A stretch of DNA of 64,000 nt from Okapia johnstoni (taxonomy: Eukaryota > Chordata > Mammalia > Artiodactyla > Giraffidae). Shown here piece after piece: positions 1 to 11,262 of this stretch. Every line of letters starts with the position of its first letter. Positions within the stretch are counted from its first letter, which is position 1. The notes beneath the pieces are model-generated. The model was not told the DNA's origin and did not search any database. It saw nothing but the letters and a program-made list of their open reading frames with translations. The position numbers and the translations under genes were made by a program. The stretch is from NCBI GenBank assembly GCA_024291935.2, contig CM044306.1, positions 22,589,501 to 22,653,500 on the forward strand, written 5' to 3'.

Positions 1-172
1 GGCGGCGGCCCCTCCATGCGCCCAGTCGGTGGTGCAGCACCCGCACCCGGCCACCGCCGCGCGCGAGGAGCGCCTGGAGTCCGCCACTCAGACCCCGCCC
101 GCAGGCCCCGCCCCTCCGTCCCCTCCCTCCACACCCCACCCGCGGGTAGAGGCACCGCGCGCGCGCGCGCGC
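1..172 (-). promoter_or_regulatory. ARHGAP23: GC-rich CpG-dense block, probable edge of the ARHGAP23 5' region
   Basis: The first 170 bases are very GC-rich and full of CpG, unlike the next 11 kb. In mammals the gene beyond the SOCS7 3' end is ARHGAP23, transcribed in the same direction as SOCS7, so its 5' end would face this window from the left on the minus strand. A minus-strand ATG at 17-15 is open to the edge, but I do not recognise its few codons as ARHGAP23. The identification rests on gene order plus CpG density. It could also be upstream flank or a non-coding first exon. Confidence 0.4.
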
Positions 173-173
173 G

Positions 174-208
<35 letters not shown>
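155..208. repeat. Composite (CG)n then (CA)n microsatellite
   Basis: An alternating CG tract (155-173) runs through GGGG straight into an AC dinucleotide tract (about 176-208). Both are alternating purine-pyrimidine sequences, the classic Z-DNA-prone type. Short frames through the tract (poly Thr-His or poly Val-Cys) are artefacts of the repeat. Confidence 0.9.
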
Positions 209-210
<2 letters not shown>

Positions 211-2395
211 CTCACACATCCAGGGGCGCATCCCTGACAGCTTCTCCTGCTCTGCCTGTCCTGGGGGCACTGTTAGTCCAGAGAAGATCGTCTCCAAGGG
301 AAGCCCCTCTCCTCATTCCTGAGGTTATCAGAGTCGAAAGGGCCCCACCCCTTATTTTACAGAGGCCTCAGGAGGGGCTGGCCCAAGTTCACAAGCAGCT
401 TGATGACAGAGCTGACCCCCTGGCCCAGACCACTGTGATTGCCCAAGAGCAGGGCGGAGAGATAACCATAGAGCCTGGACCACAGGGACACCCCACCCTG
501 ATGAGCAGAGGTCTGAGCCCTGTGACCTCAGGAGGTCAGGAGCTGATGGGGAGGGGCCACTCCCTGTTGCATCTCTTCACATGTGTTCTGAGGCCCTTGG
601 GTGGGTGTGGGGAACAGAAATGGAGATTTCTGCCGCCTACCGTGTTCCCTGCCCCAGGCATGTGCCAAGCAGAAGGAGGAGCTGAACTGTTTGTCTACTG
701 CCAAAGAAGGGTGATCTGAAGCTCCAGATGCCAGTTGGGGACCTGCCTGTGGACAGTGGAGCCACCAACTCTGGTGAAAGCCAAGGAAGTGGCAAAAAGA
801 CTGCCTCCCACACTGAAACCCCCCTACCCTATCAGGGGTGGCTCATGACTACCTGCTGCCCCTCTGTCCTGCCCCTGTGAGGGCAGGGCCACACCAAGGG
901 GCTATCACGTGTGCAGGCATGTGAGAGGCAGGCATGCTGCCCAGGACAGGAGTGCGGAGTCCTGGGTGGACAGGGGTGGAAATTAACCTGCCCTGAGGCG
1001 GGCAGTGGGGCTGGGGCATCGGTGTCCAGGGGCTGGCGGCCCAACACCCCTGGTCCACTGCCGGGAGGCATAAAGGGGATTGCACGCTTCCCACTGCACC
1101 CTGGCCTCTTTGTTAGTACCAGGGGGTGAGGGAGCAGAGGGCTGGAAGCTGAGATGGGGAGAGTTAAGATCCTCAGTGGGCCCAGACAAAGGGGGCTTTA
1201 TAGGCTGGGTGTAGGGGGCATGCTAGGGGGAGGAATTCAGGAATGCAGGCTAGGGAGGCCCTGAGCCCCCTGGGCAGCCCAGTTTGGGGCTGGGGTTGGA
1301 CTCCCCCTGCCCTCCCATGCTTTGGCCTTGCAGAGCATTTGCTGCTTTGCTCCTGGGACTGCAGCCAGGAGTCCCGGCAGACCTTCATCCCCGGCCTCCC
1401 CTCCTCTTGGGGATCTGGGGGGCACTGCCCACACACTCCCAGTCTGCCCCACCCAGCTGGCAGCAGACTCTCTTGTCTTCCCAGCCATGCCCTCTCAGCG
1501 GCCTCATGGCCCTGTCTGCTACCAGAATGAGTGCCCTGCCAGCTGCCAGGAGAAGGGAGGGACAGACTTGGTGAGGTCACAAGGCTATGGGGTCAACGGG
1601 GCCCTTTGTCCCTTCAAATAGAGTCTGTCTTGGGATAAAGAGATGGGAGACAGAGAAGCATATCCCCCAGACCCTGACCTGGCCTCTCCCAGGCTGTAAT
1701 GGAGCTGGGTCCTAGGCTGTGGAAGGCAGGCTCCATTCTTCCCAGAGCCCTCTGGTTCTCTTTCAGGGCTGAAGTAGCCACTGGAAGTAAAAACTAGGAG
1801 GCGGAGGAGATGGCCCAGTGGCAGTAGCCGCCCATGCTGGCCTCTGAAACAACTGTTGCTTGGCCAGGCCTAAGTTCTGGGCTTGGGCTTTGCAAAGTTG
1901 AGAACAGTCTGTCCTCAAAGATGCTGATATGGCCCTAAAGAGTGGACTCCTACTGGCCAAAGTCTTGGTGTCTAGATTGCTAGACACCAAAACTATTTTA
2001 TCAATGGACCCTGAGCACTACAGGAAGCTTCACAAACAGAGAATGCCAGTGCACTGAAGGGAAGGGATGATACTGCCGACTGTCTCTGCCCCAGCCTCCG
2101 GGGTCCACATGTGCAGGCCTCCCTCTTGTCTGGCAGGCTGGATCTCTGACAAGCTCCTACTCCGATTCCTGTTTCTACACTGGACATGGTTCAGAACCTT
2201 CAACAACAGCAGTACCTAGGGGGGTGGGGTGGCGTTGGGGAGCGGGGGGCCCAGCTCAGGTTGTCTTACTTTATCTGCTTCATAAGATTAAAAAGAGGAC
2301 TGTCTTATCTCTTGAAGAGTGTCTTGGGCAAAAACCTCCTTTTAGGGGGTAAAAAAAAATGTCCAAGTCTGGTCAGCGTCCTCCTTTCCATCTCA
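209..2395. other. Intergenic, no gene recognised
   Basis: Moderately GC-rich unique-looking sequence. Bases 340-440 resemble a decayed reverse-oriented MIR (the TTTTACAGA...GGCC...GACAGAGCTGAC pattern). Several short frames of up to 135 codons occur on both strands, but none shows a recognisable domain or splice context. Being upstream of the probable ARHGAP23 5' end, it could hold regulatory sequence, but I cannot point to a specific element. Confidence 0.5.
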
Positions 2396-2399
2396 CTGA

Positions 2400-2646
2400 G
2401 AAGTCAGGCTGGGGGGAAGCAGACCGAGATTCCAGTCCCGGGTCTGCTCTTCAGTAGCCCTGTGGTCTCGGGCAGGTAATCTCACCTCTCTGAGCTCCAG
2501 CTTCCACATCATGGGGTCGATGAAAGATTACATGAGATGAGAGTATAAAATGCTCGGTCCCCTGAAGGCCCCATAAATGATCAATAAAAGTTAAGTACCT
2601 TCTACAAAGAGCTGAATGAATTCATCTCATGTCGATTATTATTAGC
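2400..2646 (+). repeat. MIR SINE relic
   Basis: Reads as a degraded MIR in forward orientation: a 'gggcaggtaatctcacctct' core, then a 'cagcttccacatcat' section, 'gattacatgagatgaga', and an 'aataaaagttaagtacc' tail. This is the ancient tRNA-derived mammalian SINE. Confidence 0.7.
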
Positions 2647-5315
2647 CTTAGTTCAGCCGGTGACAATTTTTGACCTTGTTCCCAAGTTCTGGGAGGCCAA
2701 ATGCTGTCTACAACCAGGTGCTCCTTTTGAAGGTGGCACCTGCCTTGAGATGGGTGGAGGAACAGAAATGAAGGGCGGTTTCCAACCTGGTGCTGATCCC
2801 TCCCCCCCAAGCCTCCTTCTCTTTGCCTCAGCAGCCTCCGGGGCTCCCTGGGGAGCAGAAGGAGTGGAAAGGGAGCTGAGAGTCACCAGGTAAGGCAGAC
2901 AATCCCTGGGTGTCAGGGGCCTGAGAAGAGAGGAAGGAGGAGGAGTACCCAGGAGAGAGCAGGAGATGAGAGGGAAGGGGAGCGGTGGGCGGCGGCGGGG
3001 GGGGGGGGGGGGGGGCCTCACTCTTCCACCTGCTGCTCTGCAAACAAAGCCAAGAATGATGCAATCCTGGCCTGGTGCAGCTGAGGCTACAAGGCCCTGA
3101 GAGGGAAAAGTGGGTGTTGGGGGGGTGGGGAGAGCAGGAGCAGCAGGGCAGAGGCAAGGGCCCTATGGATGCTGGACTCTGGTTCCCTGCCCAACATGTG
3201 ACTCCTTCCTGTGGCTCCTGGCTGCCTCCTGAAGCCCCACACCCAGGGTCAGACTCCACCCCAAAGAGTCACAGCTGCCTTCAATGCAGGAGGCAGACAT
3301 GATGCAACAAGGACATCATTCCACAAGGGGCGGGAGATGACAAGAGACCCAGACAGCAAGTTGACTTGGAAGCCCCCATTGGGCCCTTCACCAGCAGGCC
3401 TGGGGCTGCAAACCTCAGTGTCCCCTTCCCGCCTGGAGACAAAGGGCAGAATCCTCCAGAGAATGTGGGATGGGAAGACCCAGGAGCATCTCACCCAGGC
3501 CCTGCACAAAATAGTATATTTTTATAGAATTAAAGAAAAACCCAAGGCAGACAGTGATCCAGGCCTGGGTCCCCAATGCCAGGAGACCCTGGCCTCCCCC
3601 TGGGGCAGATGTACCATTAGCAACCATCAAGCCAGTGGTGGTGGGGTGGGAGGTGCCCCCCCACCTCACTGGGTGTCTGCCTCAGCTCCCCACTCTGTCT
3701 GGGAGCCAAGAGAACAAAGGCTTCCCCCTCTTCCACCTGGAGAAAAGGGGCTTGTCCCACCCTCCAGGGCCATGGGGAGGATGGGTCACCGGCCAGGGTC
3801 CCCAAGGGGACAGCGCATATTAAATGGGGGCAGCAGAAGAGGATTGCTGAAACTGCGTTCAGGATATCTTAGCCCAACCTCCCCCCACCATCACCCAGAC
3901 CGGAGAGGACAGCTGGGTGGCCTAGCCCAGAGCAGCCACTAGGTGGCAGGAAAAGCCCAACAACTCAGCCAGCTCCACCTGCTCCCACCACCTGCTCCCA
4001 CCACCCCGCCCCAGAGTCCTACCCACCCACAACCTCCCCTCTCCTCCCTCCTCCCTCCATCCCATCCCTCACTGCACCTCCTGCCTCCCATGATGGGCCC
4101 CCTGAAGTCTTTTCATTCTTCCTTTTTGTATTTGGGAAGGGAAAATGCCACTAATAGCAACGACAATCATTAGTGCCCGTGATTGTTTGAGTGCTGAAGG
4201 AGTCCCAGGCATTTCACATGCATTATCTCATCTACTCACACATGAGGTAAGTACAAAAAAAACCTCTCTCTCTTTTCAAGAGGAGATAGAGAAAGCATAA
4301 ATAGATTGCTCTCAAACCCAGAGTCCTGACTTGGGAGTGTTATCTAGTGGGTGTAGACGTGGGGAGGAGGGGAAGGACCCCTTGGATGCATCTGAGCTGT
4401 GTCCTTACTTCTACCTTCCCCCACCTCTCAAGATTCTAGGAGGGTGCCTTAGTCTTGGGGTGAGTGTGAGGTTTGAAAACTTTACACAAGTGATTCAGGC
4501 TCACAGAAACCCCTCCCTGGCTGAGAACCACTGCACCCTCACCCCCTGCCTCTCCTCCAGGCTCCACAAGGCATTCTGGGCTCTCCCCTTGCCCACCTTG
4601 CTTCCGGTGTGCGTTCGCATTGCAGTGTGACTGCCCCTCATTCAGGCCCAAAGGTAATCCCAGCCCAGAGGGCCTTCCTCCACTGCTGCTTCCACTTCCA
4701 GCCTGGCTGTTTTTGACCTGCCCCAGGGTTTTCAACAAACATTCATGGGGGCATCTCTCGGTATGCTGGCACACCACTAGGTTGTGGGGGTGGAGGACAA
4801 GTTGAAGAACAAGACACAAAACACTCCTTCCATGTGCAACAAGGGTTTCATTTGTCTAAAGCTGGTCCTACCATCACTTCTACATATGGTGTCCCGTTCA
4901 AAAAATAGCCTGATATCCAGAAGAAAAGGATATCCATCTCTACTGCAGTTTTCTTCACAACATTAGGACATTGGAAAAGGTGGCAGTTACAGGGAAGGGG
5001 CACCAGGAGATGACACCCAATCCACAGTGAAACTTCTTGAAACCTTAACTCTGCCAATCTCTCAAACAAGATAGCTGCTGCCCGATGCCCCTGCCCCATT
5101 CCACATCTTCCAAACTCCCTCAGGCTCAGCTGTTAACCTTCTCATACTTACTTCTCTCTCTAAGGATAAATCTAACTAGCCTCCCCTATTTTCCTGCTCA
5201 TCCCATCACCCCTCATGATTGGCAGAATAGAGGCCCAGAAACAAAGCCATATTTCTCAGAAGGGGGAAGGGGAAACGCCAGGGATAAGATGAGAAGCCCA
5301 TATGAAGGGCACCTG
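2647..5315. other. Intergenic, no gene recognised
   Basis: Contains a 19-base G run (2,997-3,015), pyrimidine-rich CTCC stretches near 4,000-4,085 and a possible MIR-like patch near 4,180-4,270. The longest frame (3,211-3,942, plus strand, 243 codons) has no recognisable domain, and its middle crosses an AT-rich non-coding-looking patch. I do not call a gene here. Confidence 0.5.
2997..3015 (+). repeat. Homopolymer of 19 G
   Basis: Nineteen consecutive G preceded by GGCGGC. Such a run can fold as a G-quadruplex and is unstable in replication and in sequencing, so its exact length is uncertain. Confidence 0.85.
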
Positions 5316-5395
5316 AGGAATTCCCTGGTGGTCCAGTGGCTAAGAATCCACCTCCCAATGCAGAGGATGCAGGTTTGATCCCATATAGGGGAACT
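5316..5395 (+). mobile_element. 5' half of a tRNA-Glu-derived SINE, split by BovB
   Basis: Starts with the ruminant/cetartiodactyl SINE head (ggaattccctggtggtccag) with its A/B-box-like segment ending near 'ggtttgatccc'. It stops at 5,395, and the rest of the same SINE resumes at 8,488, so the two halves are one older SINE opened by the BovB insertion. Confidence 0.8.
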
Positions 5396-8300
5396 TTTAT
5401 ATGAAAAGGCAAAACGTTATGACACGGAAAGATGAACTTGCCAGGTTGGTAGGTGCCCAATTTGCTACCAGAGAAGAGTGCAGAAATAGCTCCAGAAAGA
5501 ATGAAGAGGCTGAGCCAAAGCAAAAACAATGCCAAGTTGTGGATGTGACTGGTGATAGAGAGGTTAAGTCCGATGCTGTCAAGAACAATATTGTGTAGGA
5601 ATCTGGAATGTTAGGTCCATGAATCAAGGTAAATTGGAAGTGGTCAAACAGGAGATGGCAAGTGTGAACATTGACATTTTAGGAATCAGTGAACTAAAAT
5701 GGACCAGAATGGGTGAATTTAATTCAGATGACCATTATATCTACTACTGTGGACAAGAATGCTTTAGAAGAAACAGAGTAGCCCTCATAGTCAACAAAAG
5801 AGTCTGAAATGAAGCACTTGGGTGCAATCTCAAAAACGACAGAATGATCTCTGTTCATTTCCAAGGCAAACCATTCAATATCACAGTAATCCAAGTCTAT
5901 GCCCCAACCACTAATGTCGAAGCTGAAGCTGAACGGTTCTATGAAGACCCACAAGACTTTGTAGAACTAACACCAAAAAATATGTCCTTTCCATCATAGG
6001 GGACTGGAATGCAAAAGTAGGAAGTCAAGAGATACTTGGAGTAACAGGTAAGTTTGCCCTTGGAGTACAAAATGAAGCAAGGCAAAGGCTAACAGAGTTT
6101 TGACAAGAGAATGCACTGGTCATAGCAAACACCCTCTTCCAACAACACGAGACAGCTCTACACATGGATGTTACCAGATGGTCAATATCGAAATCAGATT
6201 GATTATATTCTTTGAAGCCGAAGATGGAGAAGCTCTACACAGTCAGCCAGAACAAGACCAGGAGCTGACTGTGGCTCAGATCATGAACTCCTTATTGCAG
6301 AATACAGCCACAAATTGAAGAGAGTAGGGAAAACCACTAGACCATTCAAGTATGACCTAAATCAAATCCCTTATGATTATACAGTGGAAGTTACAAATAG
6401 ATTCAAGGGATTAGATGTGATAGAGTGCCTGAAGAACTATGGATGGAGGTTTGTAACATTGTACAGAAGGCAGTGATCAAAACCATCCCCAAGAAAAAGA
6501 AATGCAAAAGGACAAAATGGTTGTCTGAGGAAGCTTTACAAATAGCTGAGAAAAGAAGAGAAGTGAAAGGCAAAGAAGAAAAGGAAATGTGTGTGTGTCT
6601 ATGTGTGTATCAGTTGCTCAGTCATGTCTGACTCTGTGACCCCATGGACTGTAGCCCACAAGGCTCCTCTGTCCAAGGGATTCTCCAGGCAAGATACACC
6701 CATCTGAATACAGAATTCCAAAGAATAGCAAGGAGAGATAAGAAAGTCTTCCTAAGTGATCAATGCAAAGAAAGAAGAAAACAATAGAATGGGAAAGACT
6801 AGAGATCTCGTCAAGAAAATTAGAGATACCAAGGGAACATTTCATGCAAAGATGGGCACAATAAAGACAGAAACAGTATGGACCTAACAGAAGCAGAAGA
6901 TATTAAGAAGAGGTGGCAAGAATACACAGAAGTATACAGAAGAGATTCTAATGACCCAGATAACCACGAAGGTGTGAGCACTCACCCAGAACCAGATATC
7001 CTGGAGTGCGAAGTCAAGTGGGCCTTAGGAAGCATCACTACAAACAAAGCTAGTGGAGGTGATGGGATTCCAGTTGGGCTATTTCAAATCCTAAAAGATG
7101 ATGCTGTTAAAATGCTGCACTCAACATGCCAGCAAATTCGGAAAACTCAGCAGTGGCCACAGGACTGGAAAAGGTCAGTTTTCATTCCAGTCCCAAAGAA
7201 AGGCGATGCCAAAGAATGCTCAAACTACCGCACAATTGCACTCATCTCACATGCTAGTAAAGTAATGCTCAAAATTCTCCAAGCCAGGCTTCAGCAGTAC
7301 ATGAATCCAGAACTTCAGATGTTCAAGCTGGATTTAGAAAAGGCAGAGGAACCAGAGATCAAATTGCCAACATCCACTGGATTATAGAAAAAGCAAGAGA
7401 ATTCCAGAAAAACATCTGCTTCATTGACTACACTAAAGCCTTTGACTGTGTGGATCACAACAAACTGGAAAATTTTTAAAGAAATGGGAATACCAGACCA
7501 CCACCTTACCTGCCTCCTGATAAATCTGTATGCAGGTCAAGAAGCAATAGTTAGAACTGGACATAGAACAACGGACTGGTTCCAAATTGGGAAAGGAGTA
7601 CGTCAATGCTGTATATTGTCACCCTGCTTATTTAACTTGTATGCAGAGTACATCATGAGAAATGCCAGAATGGATGAAGCACGAGCTGTTATCAAGATTG
7701 CTGGGAGAAATATCCATAACCTCAGATATGCAGATGATACCACCCTTATGACAGAAAGTGAAGAAGAACTAAAGAGCCTCTTGATGAAAGTGAAAGAGGA
7801 GAGTGAAGAAGCTAGCTTAAAACTCAACATTCAAAAACCAAAGATCTTGGCATCACTTCATGGCAGATAGATGGGGAAACAATGGAAACAGTGACAGGCT
7901 TTTTCTCGGGCTCCAAAATCACTGCAGATAGTAACTACAGCCATGAAATTAAAAGATGCTTACTTCTTGGAAGAGAAGCTATGACCAACCTAGACAGAAT
8001 ATTAAAAAGCAGAGACATTACTTTACTAACAAAGGTCCGTCGAGTCAAAGCTATGGTTTATCCAGTAGTCATGTATGGATGTGAGAGGCGGACCATAAGA
8101 AAGCTGAGTGCTGAAGAATTGATGCTTTTGAACTGTGGTGTTGCACAAGATTCTTGAGAGTCCCTTGGACAGCAAGGAGATCCAACCAGTCCATCCTAAA
8201 GGAAATCAGTCCTGAATATTCATTGGAAGGACTGACGCTGAAGTTGAAGCTCCAATACTTTGGCCACCTAATGCAAAGAACTGACTCATTGGAAAAGACC

Positions 8301-8487
8301 CTGATACTGGGAAAGATCAAAGGCAGGAGGAGAAGGGGATGACAGAGGATGAGATGGTTGGATGGCATCACCAACTCAATGGACATGAGTTTGAGCAAGC
8401 TCCAGGAGCTGTTGATGGATAGGGAAGCTTGGTGTGTTTCAGTCCATGGGGTTGCAAAGAGTCAGACATGACTGAGCAACTGAACTA
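5396..8487 (+). mobile_element. BovB (RTE-type LINE), nearly full length, degenerate
   Basis: About 3.1 kb of BovB sequence in plus orientation, close to the family's usual 3.2 kb. Endonuclease-domain codons appear at 5,619-5,807. Reverse-transcriptase segments appear at 6,878-7,387 and 7,424-7,870, with the YADD catalytic motif near 7,727-7,738, and a tail segment at 7,882-8,157. Stops and frameshifts separate these pieces, so no intact polyprotein remains. The 3' end is the BovB tail shared with Bov-tA SINEs. A 9-base direct repeat, aggggaact (5,387-5,395 and 8,488-8,496), flanks the element and is its target-site duplication. A Bov-A fragment interrupts it at 6,588-6,690. Confidence 0.93.
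6588..6690 (-). mobile_element. Truncated Bov-A/Bov-tA SINE fragment nested in BovB
   Basis: A TG-rich run followed by the reverse-oriented BovB-derived SINE tail ('cagttgctcagtcatgtctg', '...ccatggactgtagcccac...', ending near 'ttctccaggc'). It splits BovB sequence that reads continuously on either side of it. Only the tail part is present. Confidence 0.8.
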
Positions 8488-8611
8488 AGGGGAACTAAGA
8501 TCCCACGTGCTGTTGGACAACTGAACCCATGCAACATAACTACTGAGTCCACACGCTGCAACAGAGACCCATTGCAGTCAAAGTTTTTAAAAATGGAATA
8601 AAATAAAAAAA
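8488..8611 (+). mobile_element. 3' half of the split tRNA-Glu-derived SINE
   Basis: Resumes with ggggaactaagatcccac and runs through the 'gcaacagagaccca' section to an A-rich tail (aaaataaaaaaagg). It completes the SINE begun at 5,316. The first nine bases repeat 5,387-5,395, the target-site duplication of the internal BovB. Confidence 0.82.
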
Positions 8612-11239
8612 GGAAATGTCTGAGCTGAGCTGTTTCACTGCTGTCTTTCTTATCCAGTAGGGGCCAGTGGGTGGTTCAGTGCAACCTCTGGTCACTGGAC
8701 AAAGCCTGCTGACCCTACGTTGGCAGCATCTTCCACCTAAAGGCCAGCATCTTTGTCATTCTCTCTGACACCACTGACACCACTGAGGGATGAGGAAGCA
8801 GTCCACATCCCTCCTTGAAATATCTTACATTACAGCTACATCACTTAATCCATGCTCTTACTCCACCCAGCAAAAGTCCAATCCCTTCCTTAAAATTCTC
8901 AAGAAGCCTGACGTTTAGGGTCTAAACCTCCCACCCCCATGACTCCATACAACCAAGTTGTCCTGTGCAAACGGTGAAAATCCAGGTTCAAGGCTGGCTG
9001 ACTAGGAAAATGAGGCTGCCCTCCTGGGAGGGGGGCTGATCTCACCTTTCCTCAAGCACCACCACCTTGGCACTGTGCCAGCCCGGAGGCAGGCAGACAG
9101 CTAAATAGGACACAGGTTCTGTCCTTCACAGACCAGGGGTTATAGTCAAGTAACCGCAGACACATGAACAAATATTTTAACAGAGAAAGGAGCATTTGTT
9201 TGGCTGAGAGTGGCTGGTAAAAATTCCAGAGGTGACTGTGGAGGGAAATCCTTGAAGGATAAGCAGTTCTGCAGGTGAAGAGGGTAAGAAGTAATGGTCC
9301 TGCAGGAAGACAAGAGAGCATGAGGGAAGATGGAGTGTCAGGAGAAGGGATGCCATGATCTGGGAACTTCAAGTCATGCATTGTGACCAAGTGCATCCTG
9401 TGTGGCGGGAGCAGGAGAAATGGCCTTGAACATTAGGTTGAGGAGTTAAGGTTTTTGTATCTAGTTTAAAAGTCATCAGTGATTTAGGGAAGTGACTTGA
9501 GCACATCTTTATTCTGGAAGGACCCAGTCCTTCCCCCCAGACAAGAGGGGAAACAGGAAGCAGGAAGACCAGCTGGGAAGCTGCTGAAATTGTCCAGGTG
9601 AGAAAGGGGAAGTGCCTAAACTAGGGCATGGCAACGGAGGAGGGATGCATGACAGGTTGTAGCTTAAATGGGGATTGTGAACAAAGTAAAATTGCAGTCA
9701 AAATTCCTCTTGAGAACCTCTGGGGAAGGGGCTCCTTAGAGATTAATGATAACTCAGTTTTTAGTACTTCTTCAGAGCTGGAGTCAACTCTGATGCCTTT
9801 GGCTGAGCACCAGAGGAAAACGGTTGGTCTTCAGAATCCATATGGCACAAGATGCTTGCACTCTAAGAGACTGGAGAGGAACCAAAACAGAAAATTCACT
9901 TTTCCCATCTCACCCTCAATCGGGGGACACAGATGAAATGGAGGAGGAAATATCCTGCACAGTTACTGTCATGTGCTTATAACTGAATTCAAGTACATTA
10001 GGAACAGGCATGGTGAGACACAACTGAAGTGAGATGGAATGAAAAGTGGAAGCTGAAAGTAGACAGGAAACAGGAATTGAAGGAGGTGGTTTTTGGGGGT
10101 GAGGAGGGAGGGAAGGGACTATTTTATTTCAGGCTCGCTCTTTCCAAAAGAATGCCTTTTCTTCTATGGCTTTATCACTCCAGCTAGAGGGAACTAGTAC
10201 CTTTTTCCCAACAAACCTCACACATCGTCACTAATATGAACAATGTTGATTTGAAAGGATGAAAACCTATGTCTTCACTTTCAAGAAATACCCACCAACA
10301 CTCTTGATGGTTGGTATTGGCAAAGATCTTTATGACTGACAAACTGTATCCAAATGGGGGACATTAGAGCACTGGAATTACTGATACCAAGTTAAGCATT
10401 TTCCTTTGTAACGTTCCTCTTACTTCATAGTTTGGAGCATTTTTTCTTCCAAAAGGGAAGAGAACTTTCATCAGGAGTTCATGCCTTCACAGAATAGCTA
10501 TCAAAATTGCTAAGACATTGTTTCATCCTAATGTGGACCTGTGACTTGAGAGTGAGCTGAGTGGGGCCAGCGGGGATCCTGAGATTCCCTCCTGGGGCAC
10601 TCTAATCAATCCTAAGACAATGCCACGGCTGAGAACCAGGGTTTCAGCTCACTTGAGTGTGCTTTCCACTCTGAGGATACAGAGAAACTGCAGAAAACTC
10701 TCCAAAATGTGCAAAGGTTAGTGAGCCAGACTTCTAAGTGGGGAACTTGGAGACGGACGGAGTAAGAAAGTTAAGAGGGAAGATTTGAGTGGCTCCAAGT
10801 AACCACAATCAGAGAAATATTTCTGGTCCTTTCCTCTCCAAAGAGGACCGCTCAAGAGGGAGTGGGCTAGAAAGACAAGAGGGACACAGGTTAAAATCAT
10901 GAAAAACCTTGACTGCCAGTCTAGATATAAACTAAGAATGACCGTTATGGTATGCAGTATGAACTCTCCCAAAATAGAGCAGAAAGGCCCAGAAAGCTCT
11001 CTGGAATTCTGCACTTACTAAGGAAGGAGAAAGCAGCTATGAGCAAGGGCCATCAGCCTCAAGAATTTTCCAATCTCTCTAATTCTGACAAGACCACTTC
11101 TGGATGTGATCTGTTTAGCTGACATCACAGGGATTCCCCAAGTGCCAGGGTGGGCCATCTGACCCTAAGTAGGTCATTATGGTGTGAGGAGTCATGAGAT
11201 GAGAGAGGGACTGAGAAACAACCACCCAAATAACATGAA
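8612..11239. other. Intergenic sequence beyond the SOCS7 3' end
   Basis: No coding pattern recognised. The longest frames are about 100 codons and have no domain. Bases 9,050-9,620 read like a decayed interspersed repeat, but I cannot name the family. The right boundary is set by the SOCS7 poly(A) signal on the minus strand. Confidence 0.5.
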
Positions 11240-11256
11240 ATAATTTCTAAACATTT

Positions 11257-11262
11257 TTATTT
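11257..11262 (-). terminator. SOCS7: SOCS7 polyadenylation signal AATAAA
   Basis: Minus strand reads gaaataaaaatgtttagaaa. It has the canonical hexamer and sits at the far end of a long non-coding stretch downstream of the SOCS7 stop. Cleavage would be expected at about 11,235-11,247. I saw no better signal close by. Confidence 0.7.

Noticed and set aside
16..322. Short frames through the CA repeat (poly Thr-His, poly Val-Cys)
   Set aside because: They are translations of the dinucleotide repeat.
1173..1580. 135-codon minus-strand frame
   Set aside because: Low-complexity Ser/Pro/Gly-type translation with no domain. Overlapping frames of similar length exist on the other strand.
3211..3942. 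243-codon plus-strand frame in the intergenic region
   Set aside because: No recognisable domain, no splice or promoter context, and its middle passes through AT-rich non-coding-looking sequence. GC-rich DNA gives such frames by chance.
6878..7870. Reverse-transcriptase-like frames treated as host genes
   Set aside because: They are pieces of a frameshifted BovB LINE, confirmed by the endonuclease part upstream, the SINE-shared tail and the target-site duplication.
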